Shown: positions 53,416-62,223 of the stretch, one piece after another
Numbering within the stretch: position 1 is the stretch's first letter
Layout: every line of letters begins with the position of its first letter
NCBI RefSeq assembly: GCF_005871085.1
Contig: NZ_VAUP01000010.1
Coordinates: 1 to 64,000 of the forward strand
DNA: 64,000 nt
DNA from: Xanthobacter autotrophicus
GTDB lineage: Bacteria > Pseudomonadota > Alphaproteobacteria > Rhizobiales > Xanthobacteraceae
Direction of reading: 5' to 3'
The notes under the pieces: model-generated
Told to the model about the DNA's origin: nothing
Databases searched by the model: none
Seen by the model: the letters and a program-made list of their open reading frames with translations, nothing else
Made by a program: the position numbers and the translations under genes

Positions 53416-54284
53416 ACGCGCTCCACGCTGCGGCCGCCGAACAGGCCGCGCGGCAGGAAGAACAGCACGAACAGGATCATCAGGAAGGCCACCGCGTCCT
53501 TGTAGGTGGAGGAGACATAGCCGGCGCCGAAGGTCTCCAGCAGGCCGATGAGGAGGCCCCCCACCACCGCGCCCACCGGATTGCCCATGCCGCCCAGCAT
53601 GGCGGCGGCAAAGCCCTTCAGTGCGAACAGAGTGCCGATGTCGTAGCGGGTCAGGGTGATGGGGGTGGCCACCACGCCGGCCAGCGCGCCGATGGCCGCC
53701 GACAGGCCGAACGCCATGGCGAGGATGAGCGTGACGTTGATGCCCACGAGGCGCGCCGCGAGCCGGTTGGCGGCGGTGGCGAGCAGCGCCTTGCCCGACA
53801 GTGTGTGCTCAAGAAAGAGATAGAGCGCCACCACGAGGCCGAGCGTGGTGCCCAGCACCCACAGGCTCTGCGGCAGCAGGGTGGCGCCGCCCACCGGGAT
53901 GGGGGTGTCGCCCGAGAAGGCGGGCAGGGAATGGAACTGCTTGTCGAACACGATCTGCGCCACCCCCTTGATGAAGATGGAGGCGCCGATGGTGATCATG
54001 ATCAGCGTCACCGGCGAGGCGCCGCGTGCCGGCTCGATGGCGAGGCGGTGAAGCAGCAGCCCCACCCCCACGGACGCCACCACCGCGATGAAGGCCGCCA
54101 CCGGCAATGCGAGGCCGGCCGACATGAGGAACACGGTGGCCATGCCGCCGATCATGACGAAATCGCCCTGGGCGAAGTTGATCACGTCGGAGGCGTTGTA
54201 GATGAGGGTGAAGCCGAGGGCGATGAGCGCATAGATGGCGCCCACCGTCAGCCCGGAAAACACCAGCTGGAGAAATTCGGACAT
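53412..54284 (-). CDS. livH: Branched-chain-type ABC permease, LivH family
   Basis: 290 residues. LivH pattern: LTVGAIYALIALGFTLIYNA, SDVINFAQGDFVMIGGMATV, GVVATPITLTRYDIGT and FLMILFVLFFLPRGLFGG. First permease of the operon; a 320-base repeat-containing gap separates it from the binding-protein gene. Confidence 0.9.
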   Translation of the reverse strand: MSEFLQLVFSGLTVGAIYALIALGFTLIYNASDVINFAQGDFVMIGGMATVFLMSAGLALPVAAFIAVVASVGVGLLLHRLAIEPARGASPVTLIMITIGASIFIKGVAQIVFDKQFHSLPAFSGDTPIPVGGATLLPQSLWVLGTTLGLVVALYLFLEHTLSGKALLATAANRLAARLVGINVTLILAMAFGLSAAIGALAGVVATPITLTRYDIGTLFALKGFAAAMLGGMGNPVGAVVGGLLIGLLETFGAGYVSSTYKDAVAFLMILFVLFFLPRGLFGGRSVERV

Positions 54285-54346
54285 GGTCGGGCCTGGCCTT
54301 TAGCGCCTGTCTGGAAGATCAAAAGGGGATAATCGCAATCACTTCC

Positions 54347-54575
54347 GTCATGCCCGGGCTTGTCCCCGAAGTCGGCTGTTGCCGGCTTCGGCTCCCCGGA
54401 AGCGGAACTCGGGAACACCCGAGTTCCGGCATCCACGCCGAACCGCTTGGGAGGGCGTACGGAAGTCAGTCCCAGCCTTCCCGCGTGGATGGCCGGAACC
54501 CGCATGCTTGCGGGTTCCGTTCGCAAGGGCGGAAGTCGGCAACAGCCGACTTCCGGGACACGCCCGGCCATGACG
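54347..54575. repeat. Dispersed palindromic repeat, copy 1 (composite)
   Basis: Begins GTCATGCCCGGGCTTGTCCC and ends in the inverted GCCCGGCCATGACGG. Between the ends lie the family core (CATCCACGCCGAACCGCTTG) and at least four extra hairpins with 4-base loops: about 54369-54390, 54404-54427, 54495-54518 and 54531-54554. Copies at 59226 and 61924 lack these extra hairpins. It separates livH from the binding-protein gene. Confidence 0.8.
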
Positions 54576-54604
54576 GTGATAAAAGCACCTGCGAGAGCGG
54601 CGCC

Positions 54605-55789
54605 TCAGCGCGTGGGGGCGTCCAGCGTCCAGTCACCGCCGCGGATCTCCAGCATGCGGAAGGAATCCGTGCCGAGGCCCAGATGGTCGGTGGGCGAGAA
54701 GCTGTAGACGCCGGTCACGCCCACGTAAGTCTTGGTGGCTTCCAGCGCGTCGCGGATCTTTTTCGGCTCGGCGGACTTCGCCTTGTCGATGGCCTGCGTC
54801 ACCAGCTGGATGCCGTCGAAGCCGTAGCCGCCGAAGGTGGAGACGCTCTGGCCCGTGGCCTTCTCGTAGGACGCCTTGTAGGCGGCGACCACCGCCTTCT
54901 GGGGGTCCTCGGCCGCGAGCTTGTCGCCCACCAGGATGGCGGGAGCCGGCAGCCGCACGCCTTCGGCCGCGGGTCCCGCCAGCTCGATGAAGCTCTTGGA
55001 GGCGACGCCGTGGCTCTGGTACAGCGGCAGCTTGAGACCGAGCTGGGCATAGTTGCGGGTCACGATGGCCGGACCCTGGCCGAAGCCGGGATTGAGCACC
55101 GCCTCGACGCCGGCGGTGTTCTTGATCTTGTTGAGCTGGGGCGTCATGTCGGAATCGGTGGCGCCGTAGGTTTCGTCGGCGAGCACCGTGATGTTGTAGC
55201 CGCCGACCACCTTCAGGCACTGGTTGCGCATGGACTTTCCGAAGCCGTCGGTGCCCGAGATCATGCCGATCCTGGTGATGCCGCGCGCCTTCATGTCCTC
55301 GAAGATCTTCTGGCAGGCGGTCTTGTCGGTGTGGGGCGTCTTGAAGACGAAGGCGCGCACCGGCTCGATGATCTCGATGCCGCCGGCCAGCGACACGAAG
55401 GGGATGCCGGCCTCCTCGAACACCGGGATCATGGCCATGGTGGCACCGGTGGAGGTGCCGCCCACCATGGCCACCACCTTGTCGTCTTCCACGAGGCGAG
55501 TGGCGAAGGTGCGCGCCTTGTTGGCGTCGCCGCCATCGTCATAGAGCACCAGCTCCACCGGGCGGCCGAGGAGGCCGCCCTTCTTGTTCAATTCTTCCAC
55601 ATAGATCTTCAGGGTCTTGGCCTCGGGGTCGCCGAGGAAGGCCGCCGGGCCGGTGGCGGACACGACAGAGCCGATCTTGATGGGGTCTGCGGCCAAAGCG
55701 GGCGCGGCGGCGAGGGGCGCGAGGGCGAAGCTTGCGAAGGCGAGGGCGGCAGCGCGCAGCACCGGCCGCAGGCGAGCGGTCGTATCCAT
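54605..55789 (-). CDS. ABC-type periplasmic binding protein, probably for aromatic acid
   Basis: 394 residues. Signal peptide (LAFASFALAPLAAAPALAA), mature start DPIKIGSVVSATGPAAFLGD (Peripla_BP_6), with VELVLYDDGGDANKARTFAT, VGGTSTGATMAMIPVFEEAG and TFGGYGFDGIQLV. ATG 55789 has TTGGAG upstream at acceptable spacing; 55813 is an alternative. First gene of the transporter operon, divergent from paaR, with two TetR-type operators in its promoter. Confidence 0.88.
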   Translation of the reverse strand: MDTTARLRPVLRAAALAFASFALAPLAAAPALAADPIKIGSVVSATGPAAFLGDPEAKTLKIYVEELNKKGGLLGRPVELVLYDDGGDANKARTFATRLVEDDKVVAMVGGTSTGATMAMIPVFEEAGIPFVSLAGGIEIIEPVRAFVFKTPHTDKTACQKIFEDMKARGITRIGMISGTDGFGKSMRNQCLKVVGGYNITVLADETYGATDSDMTPQLNKIKNTAGVEAVLNPGFGQGPAIVTRNYAQLGLKLPLYQSHGVASKSFIELAGPAAEGVRLPAPAILVGDKLAAEDPQKAVVAAYKASYEKATGQSVSTFGGYGFDGIQLVTQAIDKAKSAEPKKIRDALEATKTYVGVTGVYSFSPTDHLGLGTDSFRMLEIRGGDWTLDAPTR

Positions 55790-55884
55790 GAAGCGTTTCT
55801 CCAAAAGGTCCATTTCGGGCCAAGGAGCGGGTTTGCCCGCCTCCAGCCGCCGCGCCATTCGGCCGACGGTAGGGGAACTATATA

Positions 55885-55906
55885 ATTGACCGACCGGATG
55901 GTCAAT
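55885..55906. promoter_or_regulatory. PaaR-type operator 1
   Basis: A 22-base element with ends ATTGACC and GGTCAAT around GACCGGAT. It matches the second element at 55943-55964 in length, ends and CGACC core. Located in the promoter of the binding-protein gene; likely bound by the divergent TetR regulator. Confidence 0.6.
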
Positions 55907-55942
55907 ATAATCAGCGCTCCCCGGAAACGCTTGATGTGGATC

Positions 55943-55964
55943 ATTGATCGACCAGCCGGACAAT
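55943..55964. promoter_or_regulatory. PaaR-type operator 2
   Basis: A 22-base element, ATTGATCGACC then AGCCGGACAAT, 58 bases from the first copy and about 90 bases before the paaR start. The dyad is less perfect than in copy 1. Suits autoregulation of paaR. Confidence 0.55.
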
Positions 55965-56055
55965 ATTTGTTATCTCCTGTCCGTTCGCCCCGGGGCGGAC
56001 GATGGCCGGTGCCGGGGCTCGCCCAGCGGGGCGCCGGAGGGCAGGAACAGGACAG

Positions 56056-56784
56056 ATGGCTCGGACACGCGCGCAGGACTACGACGCAAAACGGCAGGTG
56101 ATCCTGCACAAGTCGGCGGAGCTGTTCGCCCAGTTCGGCTATTCGGGCACCTCGATCACCATGATCGCGGAGGCGTGCGGCGCCTCCAAGGCCTTGCTCT
56201 ATCACTATTATCCAGACAAGGAGGCGGTGCTCTTCGACATCCTCTCCACCCATCTGGAACAGCTTATCCAGGCGGTGGAGACGGCGCTGGAAGCCGCCCC
56301 CGAGGGCGATCGCCTGTTCGCCATCGCCTCCGCACTGCTCGAATCCTATCGCGATGCCGATGCCGAGCATCAGATCCAGATCGCCAATCTCAAGCTGCTG
56401 CCGGCCGACAAGCAGGATGCGCTCAGGGCCATGGAGCGCCAACTGGTGGTGCTGATGTCCGACGCCATCGCGCAGGAGGTGCCGCAGATCGGTCGGGGGC
56501 CACTGTTGAAGCCGGTCACCATGTCCGCCTTCGGTATGCTGAACTGGCACTATCTGTGGTTTCGCGACGGCAAGGGGCTGACCCGCGCCGAATATGCCCG
56601 CCTCGTCACCAGCCTGATCACCGCCGGCGCGGCGGGAGCGGCCGCGGCCGTTGCGGGCCCCGAGGCGCCGCCCCGTGCCGAGCCCCGCGTGCGCGCGATC
56701 ACGCCGTCCGCCGCGCCGGTTGCGGCCGCGCGACGCCGGGCTCCAGCGTCAGCCGCCAAGGCCGGACGGCGCAAGGCCGAGTAG
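56056..56784 (+). CDS. paaR: PaaR-like TetR regulator
   Basis: 242 residues. Helix-turn-helix FAQFGYSGTSITMIAEACGA then SKALLYHYYPDKEAVLF, then the helical effector domain. The last 50 residues are Ala/Arg/Pro-rich and basic. In several proteobacteria the paa genes are repressed by a TetR protein PaaR that responds to phenylacetyl-CoA; this gene sits between the transporter and paaX. ATG 56056 has a GGACAG-like site and starts the typical basic N-terminus. Confidence 0.8.
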   Translation: MARTRAQDYDAKRQVILHKSAELFAQFGYSGTSITMIAEACGASKALLYHYYPDKEAVLFDILSTHLEQLIQAVETALEAAPEGDRLFAIASALLESYRDADAEHQIQIANLKLLPADKQDALRAMERQLVVLMSDAIAQEVPQIGRGPLLKPVTMSAFGMLNWHYLWFRDGKGLTRAEYARLVTSLITAGAAGAAAAVAGPEAPPRAEPRVRAITPSAAPVAAARRRAPASAAKAGRRKAE

Positions 56785-56884
56785 AGCGCGATACGGGCAG
56801 ATTGCTTCAATTTGCTCGGTGAATCGCCCTCTCCCGCTCTCGTCCGGGGTTTCCGCTTGCGCGCATCTCGGGCTATGGAACGGC

Positions 56885-57751
56885 ATGTCGCGCCGCGCCC
56901 TTGATCTCATCCTCGACCATGTCCGCGCCGAGCCCTCGCGCACCTGGTCCATCATCGTCACCATCTATGGCGATGCCATCGTGCCGCGCGGCGGCTCGGT
57001 GTGGCTCGGCACCCTGCTCGCCTTCTTCAAGGGGTTGGACATCGCCGACGGGGTGGTGCGCACCGCCATGTCGCGCCTCGCCGCCGACGGCTGGCTGACG
57101 CGCACGCGCATCGGCCGCAACAGCTTCTACCGGCTTGCCGACAAGGGCCGCGAGACCTTCGCCCGCGCCACCGAGCACATCTACAGCCACCGCCCGCCCG
57201 AATGGCACGGCCATTTCCAGATGCTGCTCATCGAGCCCGCCGCGCGGGAAGGCGCGCGCGCCTCTCTGGACGCGGCTGGCTATGGGGTTCCGCTGCCGGG
57301 CGTCTTCATCGCGCCGGCGGGCACAGACGTGCCGGAGGAGGCGCTGGGGGCCCTGCGGCTTGAGGTGTCGGGCACACCGGAAGCCCAGCAGGACCTCGCC
57401 GGCCGCGCCTGGCGGCTGGAGGAGACGGCGCAGGCCTATGTGAGCTTCATGGAGGTGTTCGCGCCCCTGCGCGCGACGCTCGCGGCGGGAGAAACCCTCA
57501 CCGATCTTGAGGCCATGGTGGCGCGGGTGCTGCTCATCCACGAATATCGCCGCATCGTACTGCGCGATCCCATTTTGCCGGCCGCCATCCTGCCTGCCGA
57601 CTGGCCCGGCCCGGCGGCCCGCGCCCTGTGCGCCGATATCTATGCCCATGTGATCGCCGCGTCCGAGCGCTGGCTCGATGACAACGCCGTGGGCGAGGAC
57701 GGCGAACCGCTGCCGGCCAGCGCGAAAATAAGGCGTCGGTTCAAGGACTAA
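56885..57751 (+). CDS. paaX: PaaX, phenylacetyl-CoA-responsive repressor
   Basis: 288 residues. PaaX-family marks: [18 protein letters not shown]-type opening ([20 protein letters not shown]), the winged-helix [30 protein letters not shown], and the C-terminal [19 protein letters not shown]. It lies directly before paaABCDE and should repress it in the absence of phenylacetyl-CoA. ATG 56885 lacks a strong ribosome binding site but matches the family start. Confidence 0.92.
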   Translation: MSRRALDLILDHVRAEPSRTWSIIVTIYGDAIVPRGGSVWLGTLLAFFKGLDIADGVVRTAMSRLAADGWLTRTRIGRNSFYRLADKGRETFARATEHIYSHRPPEWHGHFQMLLIEPAAREGARASLDAAGYGVPLPGVFIAPAGTDVPEEALGALRLEVSGTPEAQQDLAGRAWRLEETAQAYVSFMEVFAPLRATLAAGETLTDLEAMVARVLLIHEYRRIVLRDPILPAAILPADWPGPAARALCADIYAHVIAASERWLDDNAVGEDGEPLPASAKIRRRFKD

Positions 57752-57802
57752 GCGCTCTTCCCGCCACGCAGGGGCGCCCACGGGAAGCCATGGCGCACTG
57801 CA

Positions 57803-57846
57803 ATATGTTACGAAAATTAGTTGATATAGAATTTTTCGTAATATAT
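57803..57846. promoter_or_regulatory. Long inverted repeat, candidate PaaX operator of paaA
   Basis: Arms ATATGTTACGAAAA and TTTTCGTAATATAT (one mismatch in 14) separated by 16 bases, ending 28 bases before the paaA start. AT-rich in an otherwise GC-rich region. The spacing fits a dimeric regulator occupying two turns of DNA. Confidence 0.65.
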
Positions 57847-57873
57847 AAGACGGGCACTCAGGGAGGAGAGCCC

Positions 57874-58869
57874 ATGTACACGCAGGCCCTCAACGCCAAT
57901 CCGGACGCCGACACCCGTGACCTTGAGGACGCCGCGCAGCTGGCCCGTTTCGAGGCGCGCGTGGCCGACGAGGAGCGGATCGAGCCCAACGACTTCATGC
58001 CCGCCGCCTATCGCCGGACGCTGACGCGGCAGATTTCCCAGCACGCCCATTCCGAGATCATCGGCATGCAGCCGGAGGGCAACTGGATCACCCGCGCGCC
58101 CTCCCTGCGGCGCAAGGCGGCGCTGCTCGCCAAGGTGCAGGACGAGTGCGGCCACGGCCTCTACCTCTACGCGGCGGCCGAGACGCTCGGCACCTCCCGC
58201 GAGGAACTGGTGGAGCAACTGCTCTCGGGCAAGGCGAAGTATTCGTCCATCTTCAATTATCCGACGCTGACCTGGGCGGATATCGGCGCCATCGGCTGGC
58301 TGGTGGACGGGGCGGCGATCATGAACCAGATCCCGCTCTGCCGCTGCTCCTACGGCCCCTATGCGCGGGCTATGATCCGGGTGTGCAAGGAGGAATCCTT
58401 CCACCAGCGCCAGGGCTACGAGATCATGCTCACGCTGGCGCGCGGCACCGCCGAGCAGAAGGAGATGGCGCAGGACGCGCTGAACCGCTGGTGGTGGCCG
58501 AGCCTGATGATGTTCGGCCCGCCGGACGCGGCATCCAGCCATTCCGACAGCTCCATGCGCTGGAAGATCAAGCGCTTCTCCAATGACGAGCTCAGACAGA
58601 AGTTCGTGGACGCCACGGTGCCGCAGGCCCACTTCATCGGCCTCACCTTGCCCGATCCGGACCTTTCCTTCGACGCGGCCGCCGGCCACTGGCGCTACGG
58701 CACCATCGACTGGGAGGAGTTCAAGCAGGTGATCGCCGGCAACGGCCCCTGCAACCGCGACCGCATGGCCACCCGCCGCAAGGCCCACGAGGACGGCGCC
58801 TGGGTGCGCGAGGCCGCCCGCGCCTTCGCCGAAAAGCGCGCCGCGACCAAGACCGCCGCAGCGGCCTGA
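57874..58869 (+). CDS. paaA: PaaA, phenylacetyl-CoA epoxidase catalytic subunit
   Basis: 331 residues. Di-iron ligands of the bacterial multicomponent monooxygenase fold are visible: [27 protein letters not shown] (ExxH-type) and [17 protein letters not shown] (EExxH). It converts phenylacetyl-CoA to the ring-1,2-epoxide using O2. ATG 57874 is preceded by GGGAGGAG. First gene of the paaABCDE operon; a Gly/Ala/Lys-rich C-terminus is unremarkable. Confidence 0.95.
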   Translation: MYTQALNANPDADTRDLEDAAQLARFEARVADEERIEPNDFMPAAYRRTLTRQISQHAHSEIIGMQPEGNWITRAPSLRRKAALLAKVQDECGHGLYLYAAAETLGTSREELVEQLLSGKAKYSSIFNYPTLTWADIGAIGWLVDGAAIMNQIPLCRCSYGPYARAMIRVCKEESFHQRQGYEIMLTLARGTAEQKEMAQDALNRWWWPSLMMFGPPDAASSHSDSSMRWKIKRFSNDELRQKFVDATVPQAHFIGLTLPDPDLSFDAAAGHWRYGTIDWEEFKQVIAGNGPCNRDRMATRRKAHEDGAWVREAARAFAEKRAATKTAAAA

Positions 58870-58898
58870 ACCAACAGAAGACTTGGAGGAGACGCCCC

Positions 58899-59186
58899 AT
58901 GGTCGACGCCGCAACCCCCTTGTGGGAAGTGTTCATCCGCAGCCGCAACGGGCTGGCGCACAAGCACGCCGGATCGCTCCACGCCGCCGACGCCACGCTG
59001 GCGCTCCAGGCCGCGCGCGATCTCTACACCCGGCGCGGGGAAGGGTTGTCCCTGTGGGTGGTGCCGTCCAGCGCCATCACCGCGTCCGACCCGGCGGACA
59101 AGGGCATGATGTTCGAGCCCACCGCCTCGAAGATCTATCGCCACCCCACCTTCTACGAAGTCCCGGAAGAAGTCGGGCATATGTGA
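58899..59186 (+). CDS. paaB: PaaB, phenylacetyl-CoA epoxidase small subunit
   Basis: 95 residues, matching the PaaB family length, with PLWEVFIRSRNGLAHKHAGS at the N-terminus, ALQAARDLYTRRGEGLSLWV in the middle and YRHPTFYEVPEEVGHM at the end. It bridges the PaaAC subcomplexes of the epoxidase. 29 bases after paaA, with GGAGGAG before the start. Confidence 0.95.
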   Translation: MVDAATPLWEVFIRSRNGLAHKHAGSLHAADATLALQAARDLYTRRGEGLSLWVVPSSAITASDPADKGMMFEPTASKIYRHPTFYEVPEEVGHM

Positions 59187-59225
59187 CCGGGGCGCGTTGC
59201 GCCCCTCGAAGGCGCCTTACCGCCG

Positions 59226-59335
59226 TCATGGCCGGGCTTGTCCCGGCCATCCACGCGGAGCGGCTGGGAATGACTTCCGTAAGCTGTCCCAAGCGGTTCG
59301 GCGTGGATGCCCGGGACAAGCCCGGGCATGACGGG
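59226..59335. repeat. Dispersed palindromic repeat, copy 2
   Basis: Begins GTCATGGCCGGGCTTGTCCC, ends GGGACAAGCCCGGGCATGAC plus GG; 110 bases. It lies in the 232-base gap between paaB and paaC, followed by TTTGAACTTCCAAA at about 59356, which occurs reversed beside copy 3. Confidence 0.85.
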
Positions 59336-59418
59336 GTGATTGCAGGTACGCCAATTTGAACTTCCAAACAGTCTCAAACAAGACTGCCCGCACGGCGGGC
59401 CGAGGCGAGGAACCCCAC

Positions 59419-60195
59419 ATGGCCACCACCTCCATCACCGTGCGCGAGACGCCGCTGGTGCGCTACCTGCTGCGCCGGGCCGACGATGCGCTCATCCTCG
59501 GCCATCGCCTGTCGGAATGGTGCGGCCACGCGCCCACCATGGAAGAAGAGATGGCGCTGGCCAATATGGGCCTCGACCTCCTCGGCCAGGCGCGCTCGCT
59601 CTATACTTACGCCGCCGAAGTGGAAGGCGAGGGGCGAACCGAGGATGACTTCGCCTATCTGCGCGGCGAGCGGGCCTATGGCAACCTGCTGCTGGTGGAA
59701 CAGCCCAACGTCGATTTCGCCCGGACCATGGCACGGCAGCTCTTCTATTCGGCCTTCATCGATCCCTATTGGCGGGCGCTGATGGCCTCGCCCGACGCGA
59801 CGCTGTCCGCCATCGCCGCCAAGGCGGAGAAGGAAAGCGCCTATCACGTGCGCCATTGCGCGGAATGGCTGATCCGCCTCGGCGACGGCACGGCGGAAAG
59901 CCACGCCCGCGCCCAGGCGGCGGTGGATGGCCTGTGGGCCTTCACCGGGGAGCTGTTCGAGGCGGACGCCTCCGAAGCCGGCCTCATCGCCGATGGCATC
60001 GTGCCGGACCCGGACAGCCTGCGCGCGGCGTGGACCGCCACCGTGTCCGCCGTGCTGGCGGAGGCCACCTTGAAGCTGCCGCAGGCCGGCTGGATGCAGA
60101 AGGGCGGGCGCGACGGCCGCCATTCCGAGCATCTGGGGCCGCTGCTCACCGAGCTGCAATATCTCCAGCGCACCTTCCCGGGAGCGACCTGGTGA
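59419..60195 (+). CDS. paaC: PaaC, phenylacetyl-CoA epoxidase structural subunit
   Basis: 258 residues. PaaC marks: RYLLRRADDALILGHRLSEW, CGHAPTMEEEMALANMGLDL, LGQARSLY and the later KAEKESAYHVRHCAEWLIRL. Its fold is ferritin-like without a di-iron site; it supports PaaA. ATG 59419 follows GAGGAACCCC. The repeat just upstream may affect its translation or message stability. Confidence 0.95.
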   Translation: MATTSITVRETPLVRYLLRRADDALILGHRLSEWCGHAPTMEEEMALANMGLDLLGQARSLYTYAAEVEGEGRTEDDFAYLRGERAYGNLLLVEQPNVDFARTMARQLFYSAFIDPYWRALMASPDATLSAIAAKAEKESAYHVRHCAEWLIRLGDGTAESHARAQAAVDGLWAFTGELFEADASEAGLIADGIVPDPDSLRAAWTATVSAVLAEATLKLPQAGWMQKGGRDGRHSEHLGPLLTELQYLQRTFPGATW

Positions 60196-60698
60196 CCGGC
60201 GCGGCGCTGGCCGATCCGGCGGCGCTGCGCGACGAGGTGTGGCGCGTGGCGGGTGCGGTCACGGACCCGGAAATCCCGGTGCTCTCCATCGCCGACCTCG
60301 GCGTGCTGCGCGACGTGCGCGTCGCTGACGGGCGGGTGGAGGTGCTGATCACGCCCACCTATTCGGGCTGCCCGGCAATGACCATGATCGCGCTGGAGAT
60401 CGAGCTGGCGCTCGACAAGGCGGGCCTTGGCCCGGTGGTGGTGAAGACCGTGCTGGCCCCGGCCTGGACCACCGATTTCATGAGCGAGGACGGCCGGCGC
60501 AAGCTGAAGGCCTATGGCATCGCCCCGCCGGCCAAGACCGCCGGGCGCCGGGCGCTGTTCGGGGTCGAGGTGGTGGACTGCCCGCAGTGCGGCTCCTCCG
60601 ACACGGCGGAAATCGCGCCGTTCGGCTCCACCTCCTGCAAGTCCCTGTGGCAGTGCAAGGCCTGCCGCGAGCCGTTCGATTACTTCAAATGCCACTGA
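60192..60698 (+). CDS. paaD: PaaD, epoxidase maturation protein (MIP18/SufT-type)
   Basis: 168 residues. GTG start at 60192 overlaps the paaC stop (GTGA). N-terminal DUF59 domain: VTDPEIPVLSIADLGVLRDV, TPTYSGCPAMTMIALEIELA; C-terminal zinc-ribbon CPQCGSSD...CKACREPF. PaaD is involved in iron-sulfur or metal-centre assembly of the epoxidase system. Confidence 0.93.
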   Translation: MTGAALADPAALRDEVWRVAGAVTDPEIPVLSIADLGVLRDVRVADGRVEVLITPTYSGCPAMTMIALEIELALDKAGLGPVVVKTVLAPAWTTDFMSEDGRRKLKAYGIAPPAKTAGRRALFGVEVVDCPQCGSSDTAEIAPFGSTSCKSLWQCKACREPFDYFKCH

Positions 60699-60709
60699 CG
60701 GGTGACGCC

Positions 60710-61870
60710 ATGGACAATGCGACGCAAACCGCGATCGACACCACCGCCGTTTCCGGCATCCCGTCCACCGGCGCGGGCGCTGCCCCCAAGGGGGCGGGCA
60801 CGCCGAAATTCCACCGCCTCGCCGTGCGCGAGGTGCGCCGCGAGACCGTGGATGCGGTCTCCCTCACCTTCGAGGTGCCCTCGGCCCTTGCCGCCGATTT
60901 CGCCTTCGCCCCCGGCCAGTATCTGACCCTGAAGGCGACGCTGGAGGGGGAGGAGATCCGCCGCTCCTATTCCATCTGCTCCGGGCCGGACGACGGCGAG
61001 CTTCGCATCGCGGTGAAGCAGGTGGAGGGCGGCCTGTTCTCCACATGGGTGAACGAAAGCCTGAAGGCCGGCGACGAACTGGAGGTGATGACCCCCACCG
61101 GCCGCTTCGGGCTGGAGCAGGCGCCGGGCAATGCCCGCATTCATGTGGCGTTCGCGGCGGGCTCGGGCATCACGCCGGTGCTCTCCATCGCCCGCGGCGT
61201 GTTGGCGCGCGAGCCCGACAGCCGCTTCTTCCTGTTCTATGGCAACCGCTCCACCGACAACATCCTGTTCCGCACCGAGCTGGAGGAACTGAAGGACCGC
61301 TTCCTCGGCCGGCTGTCCGTGTTCCACGTGCTGTCGCGGGAGCAGCAGGACCTCGCCATTCTCAACGGCCATCTGGATGGGGAGAAGGTGCGCCTTCTGC
61401 TCACCGCCATGGTGCCGGCGGCGGCGGTGGACCACGCCTTCGTCTGCGGCCCCACCGCCATGATCGACGAGCTGGAGGCGACGCTCGCCGATCTCGGCCT
61501 GCCGAAGGACAAGGTGCATGTGGAGCGCTTCGTCTCGGCGCTGGGCGGCAAGCCGCGCCCGAAGCCGGTGGTGGCGCCCGATGCCGCGCCGGCCCATGTG
61601 GCCTCCCTCATCGTGGACGGCAAGCGCCGCGACGTGCCGGTGGCCGAGGGCGAGGCCATCCTCGACGCGGCGTTGCGGGCCGGCATGGACCTGCCCTTCG
61701 CCTGCAAGGGCGGCATGTGCTCCACCTGCCGCGCCAAGGTGGTGGAAGGTTCGGCCGAGATGGAGGTGAACTATTCGCTGGAGCCGTGGGAGCTGGAGGC
61801 CGGCTTCATCCTCACCTGCCAGGCGCGGCCCACCAGCGCGCGGGTGGTGGTGGATTTCGATCAGGTGTGA
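60710..61870 (+). CDS. paaE: PaaE, phenylacetyl-CoA epoxidase reductase
   Basis: 386 residues. FAD-binding RSYSICSG, NAD-binding GSGITPVLSIARGV and CGPTAMIDELEATL, and a C-terminal plant-type 2Fe-2S domain (CKGGMCSTCRAKVVEGSAEM, later C in ILTCQARP). It transfers electrons from NADPH to the di-iron centre of PaaA. The first 32 residues are a Pro/Ala/Gly-rich extension compared with typical PaaE. Last gene of the operon in the window. Confidence 0.94.
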   Translation: MDNATQTAIDTTAVSGIPSTGAGAAPKGAGTPKFHRLAVREVRRETVDAVSLTFEVPSALAADFAFAPGQYLTLKATLEGEEIRRSYSICSGPDDGELRIAVKQVEGGLFSTWVNESLKAGDELEVMTPTGRFGLEQAPGNARIHVAFAAGSGITPVLSIARGVLAREPDSRFFLFYGNRSTDNILFRTELEELKDRFLGRLSVFHVLSREQQDLAILNGHLDGEKVRLLLTAMVPAAAVDHAFVCGPTAMIDELEATLADLGLPKDKVHVERFVSALGGKPRPKPVVAPDAAPAHVASLIVDGKRRDVPVAEGEAILDAALRAGMDLPFACKGGMCSTCRAKVVEGSAEMEVNYSLEPWELEAGFILTCQARPTSARVVVDFDQV

Positions 61871-61923
61871 GTGGGGCGCCGGCCCGTTTGGAAGTTCAAA
61901 AGGGCAGTGCCGTCATCACCATC

Positions 61924-62033
61924 GTCATGGCCGGGCTTGTCCCGGCCATTCACGCCGAACCGCTTGGGATAACATGCGAAAGTCGTTGCCGGCCTTGCCC
62001 CGTGGATGGCCGGGTCAAGCCCGGCCATGACGG
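61924..62033. repeat. Dispersed palindromic repeat, copy 3
   Basis: Begins GTCATGGCCGGGCTTGTCCC, ends in the inverted GGTCAAGCCCGGCCATGACG; 110 bases, the same length as copy 2. Preceded at about 61888 by TTTGGAAGTTCAAA. It lies after paaE. Confidence 0.85.
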
Positions 62034-62133
62034 CAATGAAGCGGCTGCGGCGGCTGCACGTTGCCACCTGCGCGACTTGCCAAACGGTCTCTGAGCGCGC
62101 GCCTTCATGGCGTCCCGCGCCATCGTTGCACAG

Positions 62134-62162
62134 AAAAAGGCCCGGCTTGCGCCGGGCCTTTT
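62134..62162. terminator. Bidirectional intrinsic terminator between paaE and paaK
   Basis: AAAAAGGCCCGGC / GCCGGGCCTTTT with a TTGC loop. A run of A on the left and T on the right means it can end transcripts from both convergent operons. Confidence 0.85.
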
Positions 62163-62223
62163 CAGTTTGGGGTGACGGCGGGCGCACCCGCCGCCGGGAG
62201 GATGGAAAGCTCACCCCGAAAGC

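Noticed and set aside
54347-62033. CRISPR array or insertion-sequence ends
   Set aside because: The three repeats are kilobases apart, contain no spacers and no transposase gene; they are dispersed palindromes.
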